This document shows positions 8,389 to 15,765 of a DNA stretch of 64,000 bases, piece after piece (the stretch's first letter is position 1; every line of letters begins with the position of its first letter). Both the position numbers and the translations under genes were made by a program. The stretch is from positions 828,687-892,686 of the forward strand of contig NZ_CP093338.1 of assembly GCF_022637395.1 (NCBI RefSeq), given 5' to 3'. This DNA comes from Shinella sp. H4-D48. GTDB lineage: Bacteria > Pseudomonadota > Alphaproteobacteria > Rhizobiales > Rhizobiaceae. The notes beneath the pieces were generated by a model. It did no database searches and was not told the origin of the DNA. It saw only the letters and a program-made list of their open reading frames with translations.

Positions 8389-9570
8389 TCAGATTGCCCG
8401 GCGGCAAAGCGCGCGGAAGAAGGTGAAGACGTCCTGGTTTTCCTCGTCACCCAGCGGTTCTGGTTGGGAGGAGAGCTTGACGATGACGGTCTCGGTGCTT
8501 GGATCGACATAGAGCCACTGGCCGTGGATGCCGATCGCACAGAAAGCGCCGTCGGCTTCGCCAGACTGATACCACTGGCTGCGGTAGCGACCGTTCGGCA
8601 GATCGACATTGCGGCCCTGCTGCCAGGCCTCCCGGTCGCCGTTGTCCTGCATATCGCGGATCCAGCCTTCAGGGATAACCTGGCGGCCATTGCGAACGCC
8701 ATGGTTTCGCAGCAATTCGCCAAGCCGCGCCAGATCGCGCGCTGTTATGGAAACGCCGCCGGCGGTGCGCGGCGTGCCGATGGCATCCACCGTGACCTCG
8801 GCGTTGTTCCTGGCGCCCATCGGCTTCCACAGCAGATCGGAAGTCAGATCGGCAAAGCGGGCGCCTGTCGCCCGTTCGATGATGACGCCGAGCAGGTCGG
8901 CATTGGGCGAGGCGTAGTAGAACGGTCCGCCATGCGGTCGTTCGGCCTTCTGAAGCGTCAGCAGGAACGAGGCCAGCGTCTCCGGCTCCACATCCGGCAT
9001 CGGCGGGTTCCACAGCATGGCGCGGCGATAGCGGGCGAAAGCGCCATAGGGATCGAGATAGGCTTCCTCGAAATCGAGGCTCACGCGCATGTCCAGCACA
9101 TCGCGGTAGGTGCAATCGCCGTAGACGCTGCCCTTTGCCTCGGGCAGGTAGTCCGTAACGGGGCGGTCCGGGTCGAGGATGCCCTCGGCTTCAAGGATAC
9201 CGGAGACCACGGCCGTCAGCGACTTCGAAATCGAGAAGACAAGGTGCGGCGCGTTGGGGTCGGCGTGCGGTGCATAATATTCCGCGACGATCTCACCTCG
9301 GCGCATCAGGACGAACGCGTCGGTATGGGCAAAGTCGAGGAAGGCGCGTGCGGTGGCCGCCCCCGCCAGGCCCGTCTCCATCGGCGCGTCGAGGAACGTA
9401 TCGCTCGCAAGCGGCTGCTCCGCGCTCACCAACTCAGCCGCAATGACGGAGGTCGGCACGAAATCGCGCACGTTCTGGAACGTCCAGCGGCTGTAGGGAG
9501 CCGTTCGCCAGTTGGCGAGCGTGACATCGGCACGGGCAAAGCCGTGCGTTTCCTTGAAGGTCTTGATCAT
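8389..9570 (-). CDS. Serine hydrolase, beta-lactamase fold (NylB/6-aminohexanoate-dimer-hydrolase-like)
   Basis: A 393-residue serine hydrolase of the class C beta-lactamase/DD-peptidase/esterase fold. The nucleophile motif is S113-I-S-K116. The conserved tyrosine segment is YYASPN (218-223). A C-terminal GIHGQWLYVDP replaces the KTG box, as in NylB-type amide hydrolases. There is no signal peptide, so it is cytoplasmic. It lies 18 bp before the amidohydrolase and 71 bp after the binding-protein gene. The two hydrolases probably act in sequence on an imported oligo-amide or ester; this is inference. Confidence 0.82.
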   Translation of the reverse strand: MIKTFKETHGFARADVTLANWRTAPYSRWTFQNVRDFVPTSVIAAELVSAEQPLASDTFLDAPMETGLAGAATARAFLDFAHTDAFVLMRRGEIVAEYYAPHADPNAPHLVFSISKSLTAVVSGILEAEGILDPDRPVTDYLPEAKGSVYGDCTYRDVLDMRVSLDFEEAYLDPYGAFARYRRAMLWNPPMPDVEPETLASFLLTLQKAERPHGGPFYYASPNADLLGVIIERATGARFADLTSDLLWKPMGARNNAEVTVDAIGTPRTAGGVSITARDLARLGELLRNHGVRNGRQVIPEGWIRDMQDNGDREAWQQGRNVDLPNGRYRSQWYQSGEADGAFCAIGIHGQWLYVDPSTETVIVKLSSQPEPLGDEENQDVFTFFRALCRRAI

Positions 9571-9587
9571 GAGAATGCCGCCAGTCT

Positions 9588-9612
9588 GCGGGAAGGCGTC
9601 AAGCCCTCCCGC
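9588..9612 (-). repeat. Stem-loop after the binding-protein gene
   Basis: A 6-bp outer stem (9588-9593 with 9607-9612) and a 3-bp inner stem are separated by one mismatch. It lies 3' of the binding-protein gene and 5' of the hydrolase, with no U-tract. This is the same placement as stem-loops after the other binding-protein genes of the window. Confidence 0.45.
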
Positions 9613-9641
9613 ATATGGCTGTCCTTGTTACATGCGACGCA

Positions 9642-10682
9642 TTACTTCTGCAGTTCGGTCCAGATCCGGGTGTAAAGCTGCTGCGTCTCCGGCTCGCAGC
9701 TCAGCAGGAACTCGCCGGCCTTCTCGTATTCCGGCGGAACGACCAGTTCCGGCGCAGTCTTCATTTCTTCCGGCAGGAACTGGTCCGAGCCCTTGATGCC
9801 GTTGGCATATTTCGCGAAGGCCGAAATCATCGCGGCGTTCTCCGGGTCCATGATGAAGTTCATGAACAGCTTGGCGTTTTCCGGATTCTTCGCGTCCTTG
9901 AGGAGTGCTGCGCTGTCCATGAAGTAGGGGAAGCCCTCCTTCGGATAGCCCATCTTGACATCGGGGTTCTTCAGGCGCGAACGCATGATGGCGCCGTTCC
10001 AGTAGTAGACGCCGGCATAGTCGCCGGACGGCAGCTTCTCGGTGACGCTGTAATCCATGGCGAGCCACTTCGTCTTGGCTTCCACAAGCTTGTCGCGGAC
10101 CTTGCGCAACACTTCCTTGTCAGTGGTGCACCAGTCGCCGCCAAAATACTTGATCGTGGCGAAGAGCACATCGTTCATCTCCGGCGCGACGTTGATCTTG
10201 CCAACCAGTTCCGGCGGCGGATCGAGGAAGATGGCGGACGTGTTGATATCGCCCTTGTAGACCGAGGTGTTGACGCCGATGCCCGTCAGGCCCCACTGCC
10301 ACGGAACGGTGTAGTGACGACCCGGATCCCAGGGAACGTCCACCCAGCGCGGATCGACGTTCTTGAAGTTCTCCATCTGGTCGGGCCGAACTTCTTCGAT
10401 GAGACCTTCCTTGACCCAGATCTGCACGTAGTTGGCCGAGGGAACGACGATGTCGAAGCCGTGGCCGCCGGCGCGGACCTTGGCAAGCGCCGTGTCGTTC
10501 GAATCGTAGTCGGTCACGGTGACCTTGACGTCGAACTCCTTCTCGAACTTCTTGATCAGTTCAGGGCTCGTATAGTCACCCCAGTTGTAGATGTTGAGTT
10601 CGCCTGCGGCCGATGCTCCATTGGCGAAGGCCAGGGCGGCGACCGCGGCTATTGCCGTCGTGGTGATCCATTTCGATTTCAT
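9642..10682 (-). CDS. ABC transporter substrate-binding protein (PotD/PotF-like)
   Basis: A 346-residue periplasmic binding protein of the spermidine/putrescine family. It has a Sec signal peptide of about 25 residues ending in ASA, and mature protein begins near AGELNIYNWGDY, the classical PotD/F start. It lies downstream of its ATPase and permease genes in the order ATPase-permease-permease-SBP. A clean GAGAGGAAC ribosome site precedes the start. Linked hydrolases suggest its ligand is a cationic amide or lactam-like molecule rather than simple putrescine; that is inferred. Confidence 0.9.
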   Translation of the reverse strand: MKSKWITTTAIAAVAALAFANGASAAGELNIYNWGDYTSPELIKKFEKEFDVKVTVTDYDSNDTALAKVRAGGHGFDIVVPSANYVQIWVKEGLIEEVRPDQMENFKNVDPRWVDVPWDPGRHYTVPWQWGLTGIGVNTSVYKGDINTSAIFLDPPPELVGKINVAPEMNDVLFATIKYFGGDWCTTDKEVLRKVRDKLVEAKTKWLAMDYSVTEKLPSGDYAGVYYWNGAIMRSRLKNPDVKMGYPKEGFPYFMDSAALLKDAKNPENAKLFMNFIMDPENAAMISAFAKYANGIKGSDQFLPEEMKTAPELVVPPEYEKAGEFLLSCEPETQQLYTRIWTELQK

Positions 10683-10718
10683 GTCTGTTCCTCTCTGTCG
10701 TTGGTCTGTCGGATTTGG

Positions 10719-11522
10719 CTATTGTTTTTTCCGGTTGATGAAGAAGAAGATCACGACCAGCACGGTCGAAAGCGCGAGAAACACGGTGGCGATCGCGTTG
10801 ATCTCGGGCGTGGTTTCGCGGCGCAGCTGTCCGAGCATGTAGGTCGGCAGCGTATCCTGCCCGCCCGATTTGACAAACTCGGTAATCACAACGTCGTCCA
10901 GCGAAATGACAAAGGCCAACATGAAACCGGCGATCACAGCCGGTCGCAAGAGCGGCAGTGTCACATGACGGAAGGTCTGCCAGCGCGAGGCGTAGAGATC
11001 CGCCGCCGCCCGTTCCAGCGTAAGGTCCATGCTCTCCAGCCGTGCACGGATCGGCAGGTAGGCGAAGGGAATGCAGAAGGCGGTATGCGCGAGGACGAGG
11101 TATCCGAGGCCGGAATATCCGGTCCAGACCTTGATGCGCGAGAACACGATCAGCAGCGCAACGGCGGTAACGATCTCCGGCACCATCAGCGGCTGGTTGA
11201 TCATCGCATACTTCAACGTCTGACCGCGATAGGGCGCGGTACGGGTTGTCGCGAGTGCTGCCATCAGGGCCGCAATCGTCGCGAGGCTCGCTGCCCAAAG
11301 CGCGATGATCAGAGAGCGGATCGCCGCATCCTGCACGGCAGAGTTCTGCCAGGCCGCGACGAACCAGCGGCCGGAAAAACCGCCCCATTGCGACAGCGAT
11401 TCCGCGTCATTGAAGGAATAAACCACCAACGCGCCGATCGGCAGATAAAGGGCGAAGAAGGTGAAAAGCGTGATGAAGCCGAATCCCGGCTGCGACTTGA
11501 TGTCGAAACGCGACCTAAACAT
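10719..11522 (-). CDS. ABC transporter permease (PotI/PotC-like)
   Basis: A 267-residue inner-membrane permease with six predicted spans and the EAA loop form LERAAADLYASRWQTFRHVTLP. The start at 11522 is chosen because GGAGGG lies about 8 bp upstream and the ATG overlaps the stop of the preceding permease by 8 bp. A further in-frame ATG upstream would extend deep into that gene. It pairs with the next permease to form the channel. Confidence 0.9.
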   Translation of the reverse strand: MFRSRFDIKSQPGFGFITLFTFFALYLPIGALVVYSFNDAESLSQWGGFSGRWFVAAWQNSAVQDAAIRSLIIALWAASLATIAALMAALATTRTAPYRGQTLKYAMINQPLMVPEIVTAVALLIVFSRIKVWTGYSGLGYLVLAHTAFCIPFAYLPIRARLESMDLTLERAAADLYASRWQTFRHVTLPLLRPAVIAGFMLAFVISLDDVVITEFVKSGGQDTLPTYMLGQLRRETTPEINAIATVFLALSTVLVVIFFFINRKKQ

Positions 11523-12438
11523 GCCCGGACCCTCCGCGCGAGGCGTTGCGGACATAGACGATCAGCGCCACCATGACGAGAATCATCAGCGTGATCGACA
11601 TGGCCGCCCCGAGCGGCCAGTTGCGGCCGGCGCCGAACTGCATCTCGATCAGGTTGCCGAGCATCATGTTCTTGCCGCCGCCGAGAACGCGCGGGATGAC
11701 ATAGGCTCCGAGCGAGGGGATGAAGACGAGGATCGAGCCGGCGATGATGCCGGGCTTGACCAGCGGGATGACGATCTTGCGCAGCACCTGGAAGCGTGTC
11801 GCGTAAAGATCGTAGCCAGCCTCAACCAGCCGGAAATCGAGCTTTTCGATGGAGGCATAGAGCGGCAGCACCATGAGCGGCAGATAGACATAGGTCATGC
11901 CGAGCAGGTTGGCGGTGTCGGTATAGATGATCTGCAGCGGGCTCTTGATGATGCCGAGCCATATCAGCGCATTGTTGAGAAGGCCTTCGTTGCGGATGAC
12001 CTGCTGCATGGCGAAGGTGCGGATCAGAAGGTTCGTCCAGAACGGGATGGTGACGAGGAAAACCCAGATTTCGCGGGTATGCGGCGGCCGTGTCGCAATG
12101 AAATAGGCGGTCGGGAAGCCGAGGATCAGGGTGAGGATCGTGGTGAAGAACGATAGCTGGATGGAGCGCCAGATGATCGAAATATGCGCATCCGCCAGCC
12201 CGAGCGTGTCGTCGAAGATATCACGCTGGAAGAAGACCGAGGTCCAGCCGTCGAGCGAGAATTCCCAAGGTTTGACATCGCCGTAATCGCCCTTGACCAG
12301 GAAAGAATACAGCAGCATCACGAACAGCGGCCCGATCGCCGCCACGAAGATGATGATCAGGGCCGGTGCGCTCAGGATCCAGCGGGAGCGGATATCCTGT
12401 TTTCTGGCCTCGATCGCGACCTGTTCTGCACCATTCAT
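11515..12438 (-). CDS. ABC transporter permease (PotH/PotB-like)
   Basis: A 307-residue permease with a hydrophilic N-terminus, about six membrane spans and the EAA loop VEAGYDLYATRFQVLRKIVIP. The start at 12438 places the gene 2 bp after the ATPase stop; a longer frame reading into the ATPase 3' end is not supported. It is the first permease of this PotFGHI-like transporter. Confidence 0.9.
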   Translation of the reverse strand: MNGAEQVAIEARKQDIRSRWILSAPALIIIFVAAIGPLFVMLLYSFLVKGDYGDVKPWEFSLDGWTSVFFQRDIFDDTLGLADAHISIIWRSIQLSFFTTILTLILGFPTAYFIATRPPHTREIWVFLVTIPFWTNLLIRTFAMQQVIRNEGLLNNALIWLGIIKSPLQIIYTDTANLLGMTYVYLPLMVLPLYASIEKLDFRLVEAGYDLYATRFQVLRKIVIPLVKPGIIAGSILVFIPSLGAYVIPRVLGGGKNMMLGNLIEMQFGAGRNWPLGAAMSITLMILVMVALIVYVRNASRGGSGHV

Positions 12439-12440
12439 CG

Positions 12441-13541
12441 TCAGTCCCTCAGAATCTGAGCGACGTCGTCGCTGAAGTCGATGCCGACCGTATCGCCTTT
12501 GGAAAAGCCGCAATGGCCACTGCGCGCATTCTGCTGGCGGACCATGAACGCCGAACCGTCATCGAGGTGCACATGAACATGCGTATCCGTGCCGAGATAG
12601 ACGATATCGTGCACGACGCCTCGTAGTGCCGACGTATCCGTCGGCGCGCCCGCGCGCGCATGTTCGGGCCGAACCACGACGGTGACGGATCCACTCGGCG
12701 TAACGTCAGCCGGGAAGCTTGCTGAGATTTCAGCGCCGGAGGAAAGACGCACACGCGCCCTGTTATCTGCAACCGAGACGACATCGGCGGAAAGGAAATT
12801 GGTCTCGCCGATGAAGTCGGCGACGAAACGCTCGGCCGGGCGGTCGTAGATATCCCAGGGCGAACCGACCTGGCGAACCGTTCCCGCCGACATGACCGCG
12901 ATGCGGTCCGACATGGTAAGCGCTTCTTCCTGGTCGTGCGTGACGAAGACGAAAGTGATGCCGGTCTCCAGTTGAAGACGCTTCAGCTCGATCTGCATGG
13001 ATTTGCGAAGCTTGAGATCGAGCGCCGACAGCGGCTCGTCGAGCAGGAGAACTTTCGGTCGAGGCGCGAGCGCCCGCGCGAGGGCCACGCGCTGCTGCTG
13101 GCCACCGGAAAGCTGGGTGACCGGATTGTGGCCGCGTCCATCGAGATGGACGAGCTTCAGCATGTCGTTGACGACGGACGTTATCTCGGCCTTCGGACGG
13201 CCCAACATCTTCAGGCCGAAGCCGATATTCTCCGCCACTGTGAGGTGCGGGAAGAGGGCATAGTTCTGAAAGACCGTGTTGACCGGACGCTGGTTGGGCA
13301 GAAGCCCCGAAATGTCGGCCCCGTCGAGCAGGACCTGCCCTTCGGTCGGCATTTCGAAACCGGCGATCATGCGCAGAAGCGTGGTCTTTCCGCATCCCGA
13401 CGGGCCGAGGAGCGTGAAGAATTCATTGGGGCGGATATCCAGCGTGACATTGTCCACGGCTTGGAAGTTTCCGAACCATTTCTTGATACCATGCAGGCCA
13501 ATGGCACCGCCATGCGCCGCAGTCGTTCGCGATTCAGTCAT
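12441..13541 (-). CDS. ABC transporter ATP-binding protein (PotA/PotG-like)
   Basis: A 366-residue ATPase with Walker [10 protein letters not shown] (46-54), signature LSGGQ (144-148), Walker B KVLLLDEP (163-170) and a C-terminal TOBE domain. It is the promoter-proximal gene of the operon ATPase-permease-permease-SBP-hydrolase-amidohydrolase. It diverges from the GntR regulator at 13801 across a 259-bp spacer containing AT-rich palindromes, so regulation by that GntR protein is likely. Confidence 0.92.
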   Translation of the reverse strand: MTESRTTAAHGGAIGLHGIKKWFGNFQAVDNVTLDIRPNEFFTLLGPSGCGKTTLLRMIAGFEMPTEGQVLLDGADISGLLPNQRPVNTVFQNYALFPHLTVAENIGFGLKMLGRPKAEITSVVNDMLKLVHLDGRGHNPVTQLSGGQQQRVALARALAPRPKVLLLDEPLSALDLKLRKSMQIELKRLQLETGITFVFVTHDQEEALTMSDRIAVMSAGTVRQVGSPWDIYDRPAERFVADFIGETNFLSADVVSVADNRARVRLSSGAEISASFPADVTPSGSVTVVVRPEHARAGAPTDTSALRGVVHDIVYLGTDTHVHVHLDDGSAFMVRQQNARSGHCGFSKGDTVGIDFSDDVAQILRD

Positions 13542-13668
13542 CGGTTCCCCGTTCGTCGACCGACACCCGAGACTTCCTCTGTCCGGATCGCCGGCTTACC
13601 ATTGTCTGACCGTCGATCACGGCTCTTATGTGATATGCTTGTCTTGCTTATGATCACAACAAATCATA

Positions 13669-13680
13669 ATTTGATCAAAT
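13669..13680. promoter_or_regulatory. Palindrome ATTTGATCAAAT, candidate GntR operator
   Basis: A perfect 12-bp palindrome lies in the divergent spacer between the ATPase gene and the GntR gene. A related TGATCA element occurs about 18 bp to its left. The position fits an operator controlling both directions; binding is inferred. Confidence 0.4.
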
Positions 13681-13800
13681 CTGTAAAGGGTCATTTTCGG
13701 CTTCGCAACATTATCAGTTCTGCGTGCAGTCCGCTGAGAATTCAGCCCTAAGTCGGCCTGTAGAAACAGAAGGGCCGAGCTGCGCACGGGAGGGTAGGGC

Positions 13801-14487
13801 ATGCTGGTTTGCGAGCGGCGGGAAGAGAGCGAATCCGCCAAGCAGTGGGTGTACCGCGTGCTGCGGCACAGCATCATGACGGGCGGTTTCGAACCGGGCG
13901 AACCGGTGACGATCAACGGCCTCGCCGAGATGCTGGGCGTCAGCGCCATGCCGGTGCGCGAGGCGCTGCACCGGCTCGTCTCCGAAGGCGCGCTGGAACT
14001 GCTCGACAATCGGCGTGTCCGCGTGCCGGACCTGGACTCCGCCGGCTTCGATGAGGTGCTGGAGGCGCGTATCGCGCTGGAAACACGCGCCGCCGAACGC
14101 GCGATGCCCTATATCGATCAGCCAGGGCTCGCTCGCATGCGGGCATTCGACCGGCAGGCAGACAAGGCACTGGCCGCGGGTGATTTCCGCCGGCTGGTGG
14201 AAGCCAATTTCGCCTTCCACCGTGCCCTGTACGAGGCAAGGCCCGGAACGGTGATGCTGCCCCTGATCGAATCTCTCTGGCTGCGGCTAGGCCCCTTCAT
14301 GCGCCGGGCCGGCGAAAACCTGTCTCAGACCTACCAGGTCGATCGTCACGCGGAAGCCTTGACAGCCATCGCAAGGCAGGACGCCGACGCACTGAAGGCC
14401 GCCATCACCGCCGATATACGCGACGGCGCCGGCCATCTCGGCCGTGGTCATTTCGAACGCGTGGCGATTTCCGGCAGGGCAGACTAG
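13801..14487 (+). CDS. GntR family transcriptional regulator, FCD subfamily
   Basis: A 228-residue regulator with an N-terminal winged helix (about residues 15-75, including LAEMLGVSAMPVREALHRL) and an all-helical C-terminal FCD effector domain of the FadR type. It has the LEARIALET start of that domain and conserved histidines, as in FAFHRALYEA. It is transcribed away from the Pot-like importer/amide-hydrolase operon and is most likely its ligand-responsive repressor. An AGGGTAG-type ribosome site precedes the ATG. Confidence 0.9.
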   Translation: MLVCERREESESAKQWVYRVLRHSIMTGGFEPGEPVTINGLAEMLGVSAMPVREALHRLVSEGALELLDNRRVRVPDLDSAGFDEVLEARIALETRAAERAMPYIDQPGLARMRAFDRQADKALAAGDFRRLVEANFAFHRALYEARPGTVMLPLIESLWLRLGPFMRRAGENLSQTYQVDRHAEALTAIARQDADALKAAITADIRDGAGHLGRGHFERVAISGRAD

Positions 14488-14563
14488 TCGGCCGTGACTG
14501 ACGGCCCTTGCATTGGATGGCCAAGCATCGGTAAGTCAGCGGCACTGTAGCGGGAGGAACGCC

Positions 14564-14725
14564 TTGGACGACGACAATATAGTGAAGTTCGAACGCCGCA
14601 AGCCGCAGCCGGAGAAGAAGCCAGCCACGCCAAGGCTGCAAGGGGGCCGCATCTGGCTCGCCATCCTTGCCGTGATCGTGCTGGTTTGGGCTTATTATCA
14701 GTTCGTTGCACCGCAGACGCTCTGA
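14564..14725 (+). CDS. Small single-pass membrane protein (53 aa), TTG start
   Basis: A 53-residue protein with a charged, basic N-terminal half (DDDNIVKFERRKPQPEKK) and one C-terminal membrane span (IWLAILAVIVLVWAYYQFV). The start is read as TTG at 14564 because a strong GGGAGG lies six bases upstream; the in-frame ATG at 14513 lacks such a site. Similar small proteins opening with an NIVKFERR-like motif are familiar to me from rhizobial genomes as conserved proteins of unknown function. It follows the GntR gene by 76 bp. No role is known to me. Confidence 0.65.
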   Translation: MDDDNIVKFERRKPQPEKKPATPRLQGGRIWLAILAVIVLVWAYYQFVAPQTL

Positions 14726-14733
14726 CCGCGGCA

Positions 14734-15579
14734 CTAAGCTCGTGGGGTGATATTCCATAACCGGCGCGCATTGTCGGAGAGAACGCCGGCCTTTTCCGGC
14801 AGGCTGACGCCCGACAAAAGCGCGTGCGTGGCGCCGATCCATGTAGACAGGCCGCCGCCAAGCGTGCAGACCGGCCAGTCGCTGCCCCACACCATGCGCT
14901 CGAACCCGAAGCAGTTGGCGACATGGGCGAAGTAGGGTTTCAGGTCCTCCAACGTCCAGTTTTTTGCACCATAGGCCGGAATACCCGACAGCTTCACCGT
15001 CACGTTCGACCGCCGGGCGATCTCGGCAACCGGACCTTTCCACAGATCGTAGCCGCCGCCCGCGATATCCGGCACGCCACAGTGATCCAGCACGAAGGAC
15101 ACGTCAGGCACGAGGTCGACAAGGGCAATCGCACGCTTGATCTGATGCGGTTTGACGCAGAGATCGAAAGTGAGCCCGCTGCCGGCAAGCCGTGCGATAT
15201 TTTCACGGAAGAGAGCACCTTCTGACAGATCATCCGGCACGACATGCAGCACGCGGCGAAAGCCGCGCACAAAGGGATTGGCGCGCACGCCTTCGAGATA
15301 GGCGGGGAAGCCCGGCAGCTCCGGCCGACAGCTCGCGATGGCTCCGACGAGCAGGCTGCCCGACGCGGAGGCGAGCTCCTTGATAACCGTCGTCTCGCGC
15401 GCGATGTCCACCTCGGTGACATCCACCTCCATATGCAGCGAGGCCGAAATACCGAGACGCCTAGCCTCTTGTGCATAAGGTTCCTGCGGGAAATCAGCGT
15501 TGAGAGGCGGCACGTCGGCAAGCCAGGGATAGGTCAGACGATCCCGGTAGACGAGATGCAAGTGGGTATCGATGATCAT
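14734..15579 (-). CDS. Amidohydrolase family 2 protein (lactonase-like TIM barrel)
   Basis: A 281-residue metal-dependent hydrolase of the amidohydrolase-2 family, similar in layout to L-fuconolactonase and 2-pyrone-4,6-dicarboxylate lactonase. It opens with the metal-binding IDTHLHL, has FVLDHCGVP in the middle and ends with WGSDWPVCTLGG. It is cytoplasmic. It stands alone, convergent with the small membrane protein (8 bp between stops) and separated from the ALDH gene by 186 bp, so its pathway is unclear. Sugar-lactone hydrolysis is the best guess. Confidence 0.82.
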   Translation of the reverse strand: MIIDTHLHLVYRDRLTYPWLADVPPLNADFPQEPYAQEARRLGISASLHMEVDVTEVDIARETTVIKELASASGSLLVGAIASCRPELPGFPAYLEGVRANPFVRGFRRVLHVVPDDLSEGALFRENIARLAGSGLTFDLCVKPHQIKRAIALVDLVPDVSFVLDHCGVPDIAGGGYDLWKGPVAEIARRSNVTVKLSGIPAYGAKNWTLEDLKPYFAHVANCFGFERMVWGSDWPVCTLGGGLSTWIGATHALLSGVSLPEKAGVLSDNARRLWNITPRA

Positions 15580-15734
15580 GATGCGTGCCTCCTCCGAGCG
15601 GTCACACTGCCACAGGAAAATTCACCATTCAAATACGAATTAAGCCCTGGGATGCGCTGGTCGCTGAAGGTCGTGCGGATGCGATATGTCGTGGGCGCAG
15701 GGTGTCAAAAAATCGAGATCGGGGACGGCGGGGC

Positions 15735-15753
15735 GGGGAGACGATCGCTCCCC
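15735..15753 (-). terminator. Stem-loop downstream of the ALDH operon
   Basis: GGGGAG (15735-15740) pairs with CTCCCC (15748-15753) across a 7-base loop, just past the aldehyde dehydrogenase stop on the - strand. A T6 run on that strand occurs about 20 bases further on. The distance makes this a weak intrinsic-terminator call. Confidence 0.4.
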
Positions 15754-15765
15754 ACCGCGGTTGCT

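Noticed and set aside
6640..9675. 1011-codon open frame on the + strand
   Set aside because: It is the mirror of two real - strand hydrolase genes; no domain or plausible start is seen.
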